From Dryococelus australis (Eukaryota > Arthropoda > Insecta > Phasmatodea > Phasmatidae): a stretch of DNA of 64,000 nt. Both the position numbers and the translations under genes were made by a program. How positions within the stretch are numbered: the stretch's first letter is position 1; every line of letters starts with the position of its first letter. Below the pieces are notes generated by a model. That model ran no database searches and was not told the origin of the DNA. It saw only the letters and a list, made by a program, of their open reading frames with translations. The stretch is from the NCBI GenBank assembly GCA_029891345.1, contig CM057005.1:59785760-59849759 (forward strand). The letters are read 5' to 3'. Shown in pieces: positions 35,497 to 46,948 of this stretch.

Positions 35497-35497
35497 A

Positions 35498-36373
35498 TTA
35501 AAATTTTTCAACGAACGCCTTAGATAACAAACTCTCTCTATATATATTAATTCGTTTGCAGTTTATTAGAATTGCAGTACATTTATGGAATCTCTGTTTA
35601 TACATAACGAGTATTTTCCCGTGGAGTAAGGCAATTATTTCAAAACACTTATATAATAATAACAGAAATGTTTACCACGGACCTTTAACTACCAGTTAAT
35701 GTGAAACGAAATTCTTAGAAACGCAAATGCTTTATGATGACGTGAGTACTAAGTTTTATGTACTTTTTCAGGACATTTATGTGTTAATACAGAGAAATAT
35801 TTTGGAATATTAATATGTGTTTTACAAATTTTTGCTGATATGTTTTATCATTGAGTGATCCTAAATTCTTTAAATTGCATTTTTTTAGCAGGACTTAAAT
35901 ATGAAACGTGGCAACTGATTTCAGCTTCTTTTGTTTCACTTGTTTATGTTGTTTAATTGTGTATTCCATAAAGAGTATAATTACGTTGTAATTTCATTAT
36001 GCAAAGCAGGTGGAATATATTTATTTTATTTCCCAGAAAAGACGTTACGTAATGCCTGCAAGCTGAGCATACTAATTTTTTTTTTTTTCACCACGAGAGC
36101 TCTTAAATCTTTGTACTTCTACGTTGAGCCAGGTTCGCCACCTTCTATTACTACTGAGACCTGTATTTACTTCACATAGAAATAATATTACATTAAATAA
36201 GTAAACATTGAGGAATGCGACTCAACTGTAGTAAATAGACAACCTGGCTCAACAAGGGATTAGAAAATTGTATATTTAATTCACCTTTACTTCCAAATTT
36301 TGTGAAGTCCTGCGAAAGTTATATTTTCAGGATGAAACTCAGCCTCATGCAAACGAAGCTTAATCGAGTATAT
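35498..36373. other. Anonymous AT-rich sequence with a small inverted repeat
   Basis: GTTGAGCCAGGTT near 36124 and its exact complement AACCTGGCTCAAC near 36241 bracket about 105 bp. No gene seen. Confidence 0.4.
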
Positions 36374-36796
36374 AGGTTATTTACGGTTAAAATGAGCACT
36401 TTTGAAAACCCTGCTTACGATCTACTTGTATGCACGTTGTGTATTTTGCCGCCTTATGTAAGATTAACATTGCCGTGGGCCTCATCACTTTATTCATGCA
36501 CTGGTCAAGCGAAACTGTAAAATTATTAGAAAAGTAAATATTTAACAAATCCGCTAATTTTTACAGTTCGATGCATTGTAAAACCAAAAAGCGAAAGAAT
36601 TAATTTCAGTTTTCAGAAACGGTTTGCTCAAACTTTTTATTCGACGTTAAGACACGGTACTACTTCCCATCCATCGTTACCAACAGTACTGGGCGTATGC
36701 CACTCAGTGCGCCCGTTAAAATATATGCAGATAGGAACAGTGACATTTTTCAAAGGTTGATTTCTAAAGTGCTCACTTTATCGCGAACAGTCTTTA
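36374..36796 (+). mobile_element. MITE family A, copy 9
   Basis: Full length, beside TA: left AGGTTATTTACGGTTAAAAT, right GTGCTCACTTTATCGCGAAC then AGTCT. The interior is collinear with copy 6. Confidence 0.88.
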
Positions 36797-37178
36797 ATTG
36801 ACGCGTTTGTATGGCTGCCGTTTTTAGTGCACGCGTGGGGGATTGTTCTGCGTGATGTTACGATTTAGTAAAGGCGGACAAGCATAGCGAACAGCAACGA
36901 CGCGTCGGTATTCCAGGCCAGGCTAAGATTCCAAAACACATTACAGCAATAATACTTATTAAACATTTCAGCGAAGCACCATCGGAGCTCCCCTCCCGGC
37001 GGCACGGTATATTTCGGACAATCACGCCACCAGAAACTATATTATACTTGGCAACGCATTGTACGGGGTCAGCCTGTGGACCCACGCCGAGATGAACCCA
37101 TCAAGATGCAGCTTGGCGTGCCGCTCGCCCGCCTTAGGACTTAACACTCAGCCTCCGGCGACTGTATCATTCTAGTAG
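36797..37178. other. Anonymous, moderately GC-rich sequence
   Basis: A 75-codon minus frame (36858-37085) has no recognisable motif. No gene supported. Confidence 0.35.
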
Positions 37179-37179
37179 T

Positions 37180-37796
37180 GGCCAGTTTCACCATCGTGGT
37201 TCTAAACTCGATCCGAGATCGGATCTAAGATTGATACAGAAAACTGTTGCACCATTCGAGTTCAGAGCTTGAATGGAGATCGAAATGAACTTCGTTTCGA
37301 ACCGCCGAATTTGCGGTTCGAAATCTCGATCCGAGATCAGAGAAGAATAAAAGTCTGTTGAATATAGGTTATGTGAATTAAAAAGTACTGTTAAATATAT
37401 ATATTTTTTTACTAGAAATAAACTTAAGTAATAATTAAATCGTTTAAAAATTGGCTCGGTTTTTGGTTATTGTTGTAAAATGAAAATTGAGACACTTTAC
37501 AAAGGCTTGTTATTTGATAGGGAATATTAGGTAAACACACACATTACAATACCAAAACAAGTAGCCAGAACTTCTATAATGAAAACTATGCCTACATTCG
37601 TGACGTCATATATTACGAACCAATAGCAAGATTTGCCTCATACTTAACCGCGAACTCTCACATTGGAGTCAAGATCGACGAATCGTGTAATTTCGTTGGT
37701 TCGACACTTCCAAATGGAACCAAGATCAAACTGAATCCTGGTTCGGAACAAGGATCATTCGATCTCGGATCGGGGAAGATGTTCGTGAAACCGGGC
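37180..37796. mobile_element. Inverted-repeat element rich in GATC-type palindromes
   Basis: Left end GGCCAGTTTCACCATCGTGG; right end is the complement of GCCCGGTTTCACGAACATCT. Subterminal DNA on both sides is packed with CGATCCGAGATCG-like motifs (tcgatccgagatcggatcta near 37208; cattcgatctcggatcgggg near 37757). About 617 bp, no coding capacity. The GGCCAGTTTCACCA-type terminus suggests a Harbinger-like MITE; TAG occurs near both ends but the duplication is uncertain. Confidence 0.55.
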
Positions 37797-38216
37797 ATTA
37801 GTCATGTACTGCATTTGATTAGGACCTCCCTCGCCAGTAACTTATATTTGATGTATATCATAATAGTTCAATCAAATACCTGCTCTATCTTCATAATAAA
37901 TAACTTCAGTTCTTCCCTCATAATAGTACGGTATATACATGCCGTAGTCCCTAGACACTAGTATAAAATATTAAAAACGTGACAGTGCGTTTCTACCCCA
38001 GCGTTGGCGCCATTTGCGATTGTTTGGGCTTCTGCCGCTGCTGCCGGCGGAAATGGAGTTCGTATGCACGCGGGCGTGACAATTACGCCGCGCACGTGGG
38101 TCTGTACGTGTGCGTCAAATGTCAGAGGTCACGTGCCGGGCAGTACGCATGATTCTCCTGTCGATGAACTCTCCCACCCCTCCCCCTTTCCCGATCCTCC
38201 CACTCATTACACTTAC
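37797..38216. other. Anonymous sequence
   Basis: 38000-38210 is GC-richer, with no supported gene. Confidence 0.35.
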
Positions 38217-38284
38217 GGCGCGCGGTGGGGTAGCGGTCAGACTACTCACATCCCTTCTAGGCGAACCGGGTTCGATTCCTGGTA
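38217..38284 (+). mobile_element. SINE type 1, copy 3, head half
   Basis: GGCGCGCGGTGGGGTAGCGG (A box) through GGGTTCGATTCCTGG (B box). The SINE is interrupted after ctggta by a family A MITE and resumes at 38636. Confidence 0.8.
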
Positions 38285-38635
38285 AAGGCTGTTCACGATA
38301 AAGTGAGCACTTCCGAAATGAACCTTTGAAAAATGCCACTGCCCGTGCATGCATGTATTTTAATTGACGCACTGAGTGATATTCGCCCTGTAAAGTTGGT
38401 AACGATGGATGGAAAGTAGTTCCATATCTTAACGTTGAATAAAAAGTGTTAGCTAACCATTTGTGATTTGTTTCGCTTTCTGTTTTTTTTTTTAAGGCAT
38501 CGAGGTGTAAAAATTAGCAGATTTGTAAAGTAATCGCAATGTTAATTTTATATTAAGGTGGAAGTATACACAACGTGTATACAAGTAGATCTTAAGCAGG
38601 GGTTTCAAAAGTACTCGTTTTACCGTGAACAGCCT
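38285..38635 (-). mobile_element. MITE family A, copy 10, inserted in a SINE
   Basis: AAGGCTGTTCACGATAAAGT to TTACCGTGAACAGCCTA. TA lies on each side, SINE head to the left and SINE body to the right. Internally deleted around 38530 (about 70 bp shorter than copy 6). Confidence 0.87.
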
Positions 38636-38758
38636 ATAAGGCCGCTCCCCCGGATTTTCGCCCGCTGGAACTCGTACCGGACGATGCCGTTGGTCGGCAG
38701 GTTTTACTCCGCTTCACCCTCATCGGCTCTCAAGACCTGGATGTCAAGAGCCGCTCAG
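38636..38758 (+). mobile_element. SINE type 1, copy 3, body half
   Basis: ggccgctcccccggattttc, then ccgttggtcggcaggtttta, ctctcaagacctggatgtca and agagccgctcag: continuous with the head at 38217 once the MITE is removed. Confidence 0.78.
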
Positions 38759-39020
38759 ACTGAGAAAAATTTTTTGTTGAATCGAGCAAGATTTGTTTGG
38801 CGCAACCAAATTATTTGTTTGTATAGGGGCAATGAAATATTTTGTGCTGAAACCAAATTATTTTGTTGTTCTCATCTTGTTGCCCCAAACTGTAAGATTT
38901 GGTTGGCTACACGTACGTTAAACAGTGTGGACCGATATAAAAAAGATCACAACATCGACCGAGTTTCGAACAGAGATCTCCTCTGTCTTATCGCTACTCT
39001 TTAGTATTAATTTTTCCCCC

Positions 39021-39189
39021 ATTGTTGTAGTTGCCGTTGCCGTTTTAGTTGTTTTTTGTTGAGCTCTAGTGAAACCAATTTGTTGACAAATCCGTAGTGC
39101 GACAAGCTAACTGAAAATCTCTCTCATCGGAGGCAGCGGGGCGCGAACCCGCGACCATCCGACTACAAATCGGCCGCCCTACCCCTGAG
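39021..39189 (-). mobile_element. SINE type 2 (tRNA-derived), copy 1
   Basis: On the minus strand: head GGGTAGGGCGGCCGATTTGT and GTCGCGGGTTCGCGCCCCGC (B box), body gattttcagttagcttgtcg, and a CAA/CGG-rich tail (caacggcaactacaacaatg). Same order as the copy at 47549. Confidence 0.75.
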
Positions 39190-39518
39190 TTTTAAGGGCA
39201 GGGCTTTCAGCGAATGTGACAACTGATGATACTGGAAAGCTTTTCTGTAGATAACACACACATTGGGCAACGTGTGTACACAAATATTTCAAGTTTTACA
39301 GCTTTACTTGTCAGTTTCTTGTTGCGTTGTTTATTAATGTGTTTAGGAATACGATTGTTAAGCATCATTAGATTCACTAACAAATACGGTTACTACACTA
39401 TTGTCACAAAAAATACCAACTAACAAACTCTCGAGCTGTATTTTCTAATGAAGGCAGACTAAGGAGTGGCCAAACAAATCTATACAGTTGATTCAACAAA
39501 GTATTTATTTGACAGCGT

Positions 39519-39549
<31 letters not shown>

Positions 39550-39934
39550 GGCCCAACACAGAGATTTTGTTTATTCAAACATATATTTTGTTAGACAAAC
39601 AAAAGTAATTTTGTTGCTTTTCAAATTGTGTTTGCTCAGCAATATATTTTGGTAGGGCAACTAAATATATCATTGGTCCTATACAAACAATATTTTGTTT
39701 GGTTTTCTCTCAGTGCAGATCTTTCCACTCCAGTCAGTTCACTTGCACATGTCGTTCAACGAGGCGCTGGTGATCCTAGTTGGATCCCTGGCGGACACGA
39801 GTAAATATTTTGGCATCTCGGAAGCGAGATGGGCGGTGCCGATTGCCAGGAGGGTTTTATGTGGGTACTCCAATTTATCCCATAGTTGCATTCCGTCTCC
39901 ACTCATCCCATCTTCAGGTTAACCTTTACCCGGG
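39190..39934. other. Anonymous sequence with T29 run
   Basis: A run of 29 T lies at 39521-39549, followed by AT-rich DNA with repeated short ttttgtt(t/a) words. No gene seen. Confidence 0.4.
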
Positions 39935-40045
39935 TAGGGCAGTGGGCTCTAAAGGTATCACCCTCGTCTCTCGTTTTATTCCCACCCTTCGGCTTATAGA
40001 ATGGTTTCACGTTGCTTCAATTCCCAACCCATAAATTCTGCAAAA
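39935..40045 (+). mobile_element. Possible degraded SINE fragment
   Basis: gtagggcagtgggctctaaa could be a decayed A-box half, and gaatggtttcacgttgcttc loosely resembles the body of the type 4 SINE at 17198. Weak. Confidence 0.22.
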
Positions 40046-40709
40046 GTAATCGAACTACTTAATACTTTTTGAATGCTATTAAATATCATTTACAGCAATA
40101 ATTGATACGATGTACAATTTTATATTTTGAATTGGAAACTTTTTGTGAAAAATTATTAATATAAACAACAAAATCAGTTAATATGTGAAAATAATAATAA
40201 TTTTTAAATTAGCAATATAATGTTACCTACAAATCGGTGATACTGGAATTTACATATCTCGAGGAAAAAATTATTTCTTAAAACAAGTTTCTAATAGGAA
40301 GTTCCAGGAGAATAAAGTTAGGTTAGAATGATTTTTTATATATTTTATCGTAAAGTTCCGCAAAACAAAATTTTATACATTATAAAACAATGTTAACACT
40401 TGTACAGATTTTATGGTTTCCATACTTGATTATTTGAAAAACAGTCAGTAAGTTTTTATTCTAAAATATCAACTAGTACTCTGGGTAATTTTTTACTGTG
40501 TTCTAATTTCTAAAACAAAATTCAATAAAATAAACCTCGCTGGAATATATCAAGTAGTTCGAATTCTGTTTTTGATTTTATTCGATCTGTGGATGAAACG
40601 AGACTTTGCACAGTAAGTATCGTTGGTGAACTGAATTCTCGCCTGTACTGTACACAACTTTGCTGCTCGTCATACAATAGATCTGCACTATTCTGGTTAC
40701 AGTCTTCAT
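40046..40709. other. Anonymous AT-rich sequence
   Basis: The 103-codon minus frame at 40522-40833 runs into the neighbouring inverted-repeat element and has no known motif. Confidence 0.4.
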
Positions 40710-40710
40710 T

Positions 40711-41332
40711 AGTGCGTTTACAGTAACATTTCAATCCGGATTGAACCTGGAGTGAACTGAAGAAACCAGATTGAAATGTTAGTATAAACACATCCGGACT
40801 GGACTGAAGTAGGAGTGGAGTGAGATAATCCAATCCAGTTGTCGAGGTGGACTGGAATGTAGAATCCGGATTATAAAGTTTACACTAAACACTCATCGGA
40901 CTGAAGTTAGAACAAAGTAGGCGTGGCTGCCATATTGACTCGTTAGTTTGGTTATGTAAGAGATTAGAATCATTCTGAGACTAGCAAAATAATGTTTTAT
41001 TTGGAAGTGAAGCGAAAAATAAATGGCTATGAACGAACTGAGAAATATTTGGTGGGAGAAATATGTGGAATTCCTTTTTTATATTATGTAGGACAAATTT
41101 ATTGTACGTTTACTGGACTTTAGTAATTCGTTTGTTTTATAGTTCTACCACTCTCCAACAGAGTGCTTCAATCTCATTTCAATCGGCATTCAGTCTTCTT
41201 TACACTTTAGTCCATGCTCGAAAATTTACCTTAACCCCTTAATTTCGATACGAGTTCACTCCGAGTTGATTCCAATCCGAGTTGATTCCAATCCGAGTTC
41301 GGTCCAGTCCGAAATTTTACTCTAAAAGCACT
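40711..41332. mobile_element. Harbinger-like inverted-repeat element with repeated ends
   Basis: Left AGTGCGTTTACAGTAACATT, right complement of AGTGCTTTTAGAGTAAAATT, with TA next to GTGC at each end. The subterminal 150 bp on each side carry many CCGGA/TCCGA-type words (atccggactggactgaag on the left; tandem gttgattccaatccga on the right). No transposase. The GTGCGTTTAC terminus resembles PIF/Harbinger ends. Confidence 0.62.
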
Positions 41333-41709
41333 ATATGTCTGCCCGCCGGGAAGGACCTAGCAAAAGTATATCAAAGAGTCACTTTCATATCGCATACGCG
41401 AACGATTTCGAGCAGGTTTTTCTCCGCCTGAAAAACTCATCCATCGTTTGAAATTTCAACACCTAAAATAACTCCAATGAATCGTTTGGTTCGGGTTTTA
41501 ATGGAACATTGCCAGTGTCGATGTAATAAACTGAGGTTTAAGGGTCACTTTTCAAAAGTATCCAGTTTATTGAACTGTACATATGTTTCAGAATATCGTT
41601 TTGTGCATTTATTCGTATCGTTGAACAAAAAATAAATTATGCACGGGAACTGGTTTTATAAATATTTCCTCTCGAAGCATCGCTGTTTGGCTGTGAAAAT
41701 CTGTTCCCT
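41333..41709. other. Anonymous sequence
   Basis: Nothing recognised. Confidence 0.4.
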
Positions 41710-41710
41710 A

Positions 41711-41783
<73 letters not shown>

Positions 41784-41799
41784 TACACACACACACACT
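41711..41799 (+). repeat. (AT)n-(AC)n compound microsatellite
   Basis: About 54 bp of AT followed by about 35 bp of AC with one ATAC interruption. Confidence 0.97.
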
Positions 41800-42439
41800 C
41801 GATTTCACTCATGAAAAAAGGCAAAAGAAAAACACAAAATATAGGTTTTTTTATTTAGGTTTTTTTTTTTGCAGACACTGGTACAATCAACAAAATTCGC
41901 TTAGGTCTGGCTCAGACTTTTAGCATAAACGGGGTTATTCTCTCGGATATTTTTTTAATTTGACATATTTGTGTTTCAAACCATATGTCTCTTCCAATAG
42001 TGTTTTTTTTTTTTTTGCGAAAGAAAAACGGAGGTCTCTGATTACTTTACTCACAGAATATTAGAATACAGAAGTTAAACACCCGCTTTTATTACGAACT
42101 CCACTTGTACCAGCAGAAATAAGAAGTTACTATTATAACTAATGAGCCTGCTTTTCTCTACGTCGGTAAAAATAATTTTTAGTGAAGTTCTTAAAAGATT
42201 AGATGGTAGGTAGGCTTTGAAAATATTTTTGACAGCAATATCATTTAAGATGAAACCAGAAACATATGCAACAGTAGTGATACAATTACAAATACGCACG
42301 TGCCTTATCAAGGACTCGAGCCCAAAAAACCTCGTTACCATAAGCTAGCATGCAATCGACTGCATTATGAAGATCGGATTCAAAGCGTCAACTTCAGATG
42401 TAATCACTAAAATGTTTTGAATGATAGGGTTAACTAACC
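41800..42439. other. Anonymous AT-rich sequence
   Basis: T-runs at about 41859 and 42003; no gene or repeat family recognised. Confidence 0.4.
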
Positions 42440-44720
42440 TTAAATATTTACTGGGCCATCATTTCGAAAATAACTACCTTAGCCACTTAACCACTTAAAA
42501 CAGATAACTTTACAGGACCTACAGTAATGCTACATGTATGAAGAATTTGGTGGAACTCGGTTAATTAGTCCCTGAGATGACATAAAAACTTTGTTTTCTT
42601 ATTTGGTGATATCTTAACAGAATTATGTTAAAAAGATTTTCTGTATGCGATGCTTCTAACAGAATCTGTTAACATAGAATGTTAGATTGAATTTGGTTAA
42701 ATTGGTTGCAAGATAAGACAAATTTATCAAAATATTTATATGTCAAACATTTTGAAAATCAATGATAAACCCACTTAAATCATGTAAGTCTGCATGGTCT
42801 TCTTTAACACTGCTGGTGTAAAAAAAAATGGTTAAAATTGTTTGAATTGATCCCGATATATAGCACAATGTTCAATGTTCTCACATGGCAATGTTTTGCA
42901 AAAAAGAAGGCTAAAGAGATTCTCCGTAAGATACTTCTGATTAATACCGTAAGTGTACAAAATTGGGTATCTTATTTATATCCACGCTGTTAAAAAATGT
43001 CTTCTATATCAAAAACATGTTAGTTTACATACACTAATTTAGTACTACTTGCGTATAAATTTTGTTTGGAATCAGTTGAGGTATGGTAAAAAAACTTCAA
43101 TTTTTAATGTGACTATCTTTATAATAGAAGACAAAAAGATGATGTAATAGCACATTTGATAATTTTCCTAGAAACTGCTAGTATCTATACAAAGTTAAGT
43201 TAAAATCGGTTACATATTTTCTTAGATATAGCACACTAAGCTAAAATGTTGCGTAGCAGCCATGTTCAAAATAACAGTCTTGCAGACTTAAAACATGTAA
43301 ATTAATATGGCCTATCACAGTAAAACTCTTCGCCAAATTGGTAAGAAATCGGTTGTTTCCCAAGGTGTAACACAAAAATTCATTATTTCAGGTGGGGCTA
43401 TTTTACAAAATGGCGGAGGAATGAGGCTCTGTAAATAATAATTTGATGGATATAATAGAAACTGCCAGCGTACAAAGTTACCGTAAGTTGAAATATGTTT
43501 CGTAGTTCCGTAGATATAACAAACAGAGCTCCAAAAATTTATATGGCCGTCATTTTGAAAATAAGTGTCTGACCCTCTCAAAACATATTAGTTTATATAC
43601 CCTGTCGTATTAGTACTTGTATGCTAAATTTGGTAGATATCTGTTGGTGTTTTCCGGAGATATTATATTTAAGAAATTAATTTGTCGTGTAATGCTATCT
43701 TACAAAATTGTTTACAAATGAGACTTTGTTTACACATTTTATGGTTGTTATGTATACTGTCAGCATACAAAGTTACGTTGGAATTAATTACATGGTTTCA
43801 ACGATAAAGCATACGAAACTAAAATTGCTATATGACCGACATTGTGAAAATATGTTTATGACCTAATTAAAACACTAGTTTACATCACCTGTCGCAGTAA
43901 TACTTGTCAGACACATTTGGTAGGAATCGCAGAATTGTTTTCCTAGATATGTAACAAAAAAATCTCTTATTTATTCGTGTGGCGCTATCCGACAAAATGG
44001 AGTTTAAAAAAGGCTCCGTGTCGACATATCTGATGTTTATAATATATACTCCCAGAGTACGATGTTAAGTAGGAATTGATTGCATGGTTTAGAAGAAATA
44101 GCATACTATGCTAAAATAGCTATGTGGCAGGTCATTTTGAAAATAAGTTTTCGATCTTTTCAAAAACACACATGTGTATATCTGCTCTAGTATTACTTGT
44201 TTGCCAAATTTGGTAGAAATCGGTAATTTTTTCTCGAGATATTACAGTAAAACTTTATTAATTAATGTGACGCAATCTTACAAAACGGCTGACAAAAATG
44301 GTTGTATCTTGGCATATATATTATGAGGCTTGTAATAGATACTGTCGGCATACAAAATTTAGTCGAGATTGGTTGAACAGTAAGATGGCAGCTATACCAA
44401 TTAAACCTTAAATTCTTGTATTCCCGCCATTTTGGAAATAATCACGTAATTTTTTTTAAAATCAAATACGTTTACGTGGCCTACCATAGTGTTCTTAACG
44501 TGCCAAATCCGGCAAGAACTGTTCGAGTAGTTTTAGAGATATAGTGTGAAAGCTTTATTTTTTTCATGTGGTGCGATCTCGAAAAATCGCTGACCAACAA
44601 CAATACACATCTGTAAATTCAATGCTTACACGATCTACCGTCAAAATACAAAATTTAGTTTAAATCTGTTAAGTGGTACCCCGAGATATGACATATCACT
44701 AATACATCTTTTAAAGGTTT
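42440..44720 (+). repeat. Diverged tandem array, about 290-bp dimeric monomers
   Basis: The phrase aaatttggtagaaatcggt, usually followed about 20 bp later by gagatata, recurs near 42545, 43060, 43331, 43627, 43917, 44212 and 44506. A second related phrase (gcatacaaagttaagt..aattg) falls about 136 bp after each of the last five. A third landmark (cattttgaaaataa) recurs near 42455, 42746, 43258, 43546, 43837, 44128 and 44427. Monomers are therefore about 290-296 bp, built of two unequal halves of about 136 and 157 bp. Seven to eight monomers, strongly diverged, the first three least regular. No coding capacity. Confidence 0.8.
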
Positions 44721-44876
44721 GCGTTAGGGAAGTAACTTGGCGGGGTTGAGGACTAATAATAGTCCAGGTGTACATATAAGTACTTATATGTGTGTACCGA
44801 GACGTAGAAAATTAAGTTCAGCGTTCAAAAATGAAAGATGGGAATATACTGCTCACAGTAACCACAACAACACTGA

Positions 44877-45301
44877 AGCTGTTCACGATAAAGTGAGCAC
44901 TTCTGAACTAACTAGAAAGTCACTGCCTGCCTGTATATATTTAACAAGCGCACTGAGTGACATGCGCCCAGTAGAGTTGGTAACGAAGGATGGAAAGTAG
45001 TTCCATATATTAACGTCGAATAAAAACTGTTAACCATTTGTAATAACTTTAATTATTTCTTTCACTTTCCGGGGTTTTTTTTTTTTTTTTTTTTTTAATA
45101 TGAATCAAAGTGCAAAAATGGGCATATTTGTCAAATATATACTTTACTAATAATTTCACAGTTTCACTTGACCGACGCATGAATAAAGCGACGAGGCCCG
45201 TGGCAATGTTAGTTTCACATTAGGCGGGATAATACACAACGTGCATACAAGTAGATCTTAAGCAGGGCTTTCGAAAGTGCTCATTTTAATATGAACAGCC
45301 G
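44877..45301 (-). mobile_element. MITE family A, copy 11
   Basis: Left GAAGCTGTTCACGATAAAGT, right GTGCTCATTTTAATATGAAC then AGCC. A run of 22 T at 45075-45096 is an expansion of the family's internal T-run. Confidence 0.88.
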
Positions 45302-45475
45302 ATACACACGAAACGTAGACACACGGGCAGTAGTAGGGTGATCTCATAAGACTTTCTTTCCTCGGAAAGTAGGCTAAAATATCTTGCCAAACGGCAGCCC
45401 GCAACCAATTGAGACTCTTTGGCAGCATGCGGTAGCGAATAAGACGCAAGGCTCGTTTTCAGAGCTATAATCCCA
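45302..45475. other. Anonymous spacer
   Basis: No feature recognised between the family A copy and repeat F. Confidence 0.35.
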
Positions 45476-45850
45476 CCACAGTTACTTCACACTTTTCTGA
45501 AGCCCTGCTAAAATTCGCGCGCATTCAGTTGTGATATTTTGTATTATAACCATTTCTTGCCAGGCGCTACCAACACACATGTTTTATCAATGCTTTTGTT
45601 CATATTTATTATAAATGAAATATTACAATTTATAAATAAAATACAGGTAAAGCTTCAATTTAACGGAAATATAACATAAGTTAGTTTCATTTCATTTTAA
45701 CAGAGGTATAAAACGCTTGTGATACGGGGCATATTTAGGAAATAATTACACACGTCATACATGGTGTGATTTTTCGAAAGTCTGATTTCAAAAAAAAAAA
45801 AAAAATTGAAGAAACCGCGAATAGAATATACTCGCACAACATGTCAGCGA
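45476..45850 (-). repeat. Dispersed repeat F, copy 3
   Basis: Collinear with copy 4 at 62425: agttacttcacacttttctg, accaacacacatgttttatc, tataaaacgcttgtgatacg, catacatggtgtgatttttc and gaagaaaccgcgaatagaat. Lacks the cggagg segment present in the other copies. Confidence 0.75.
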
Positions 45851-46548
45851 ATGGGTACTCCCATATCAAAGGAACTGTGACGCCACATCACTACTCTTCT
45901 CTTAGCCTATTCGCGGACACGAATAAACTGCTCAAGAAACATAACCAGCCCTACAGTGTTTTCAAACGCATCTTTCCTCAAGAGATATTTTCTTTTGTCT
46001 CGGTTCTTAAGGTTCCCGCCTACCTAACGCTTTCTTCCCGCGTTTGAGGCCCGTGAATCGCGGGAAGCGTTGAGGGCGACACTGCTACGCACATCAAGTG
46101 CGCCATCGCCATTACGCGCAAGACTGAACTGGCGCTCAGTGTTCTCGTCGCACTGCGTGCAACTATGGGACATTCAGCAGTAACCCCATTATCTTACTGG
46201 CAAGCACTCTGCAGGAAGGTTAATTGCAGGGCGCTCGAGTAGTTTTGTGTGTATCTGATGCGTATAGTTTGGGATACTGCGCTTTGAAAAAGCCGTTTTT
46301 TTTTTTTTAAAGCCATTTTGAAGTGTTCTGAAATGGTGTTTCTAATGTTTGTGACGTCTTAAAAGTACTCAACAGCCCTCGTCGTAAATAAGCAGAATGG
46401 ACGCCCGTATATTAGTTTCGTAGAAAAAAAACGAGTAATTAAAACACACTGCAACGCATTTCAAGTGCCAGAGAAAAATGGTTGAACAAAAGCATGATAT
46501 ACTTTATTATACTTGGATCTCCACGCAGGAGTAGAGCTATTTTTCTAA
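45851..46548. other. Anonymous sequence
   Basis: 46065-46165 resembles 51480-51590 (both with gggcgacact, acgcgcaag and cagtgtt blocks), a possible short dispersed repeat. No gene supported. Confidence 0.4.
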
Positions 46549-46842
46549 CCCACTCAGACTCAGTTTACACAATTGTGTACATTACGCTTATGTAGGTAAT
46601 TTTTGGTTTGTACTGCACACAGCGACGCTCGATAGCCAATGATCTTACCTGTGAGTGAATATTTACCTACCGTCTCACTGGTCTAGCTCATAATTGGTTC
46701 ATTTAACTGTAGCCAAGCATATAGCTTCCGGCTCATTGGTTGTGACATCGAAACAAGTGTCGTGTCGCATTAAGTACACCACGCATCGTGATTCTTCTGT
46801 TTGCAATACCTTAAGACGTAAATTAAAATAGGTCTGAAAGGG
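46549..46842. mobile_element. MITE family G (piggyBac-like), copy 2
   Basis: CCCACTCAGACTCAGTTTAC to AGGTCTGAAAGGG; right side TTAA (46843-46846), left side decayed to CTAA. Interior cagccaatgatc, cataattggttc and gctcattggttg. Confidence 0.8.
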
Positions 46843-46914
46843 TTAAAATAGTTTTTATTATTTTGCTGCCGGAGAATTCATTTAGAGTCTTAATTCATTA
46901 TTCTCTCTAGACCC

Positions 46915-46948
46915 CGCTGTTAAGAGCCGCCCAAATCTCTTCACTCTA
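46915..46948 (+). mobile_element. SINE type 1, orphan 3' end
   Basis: Only gttaagagccgcccaaatct and cttcact remain, the conserved 3' terminus of SINE type 1. Confidence 0.6.

Noticed and set aside
36124-36253. 13-bp exact inverted repeat around 105 bp
   Set aside because: Could be a tiny MITE, but no duplication or second copy is present in the window; listed only as a note in the anonymous stretch.
38217-38284. Possible functional tRNA genes (also 14809, 17198, 29343, 47549, 61226, 63521)
   Set aside because: A and B boxes are present but acceptor and anticodon stems do not close, bodies continue past the B box, and the units are repeated: they are SINE heads.
42440-44720. CRISPR-like or coding tandem repeat
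   Set aside because: Period is about 290 bp with strong divergence and no identical short repeats; no frame stays open, so it is satellite-like DNA.
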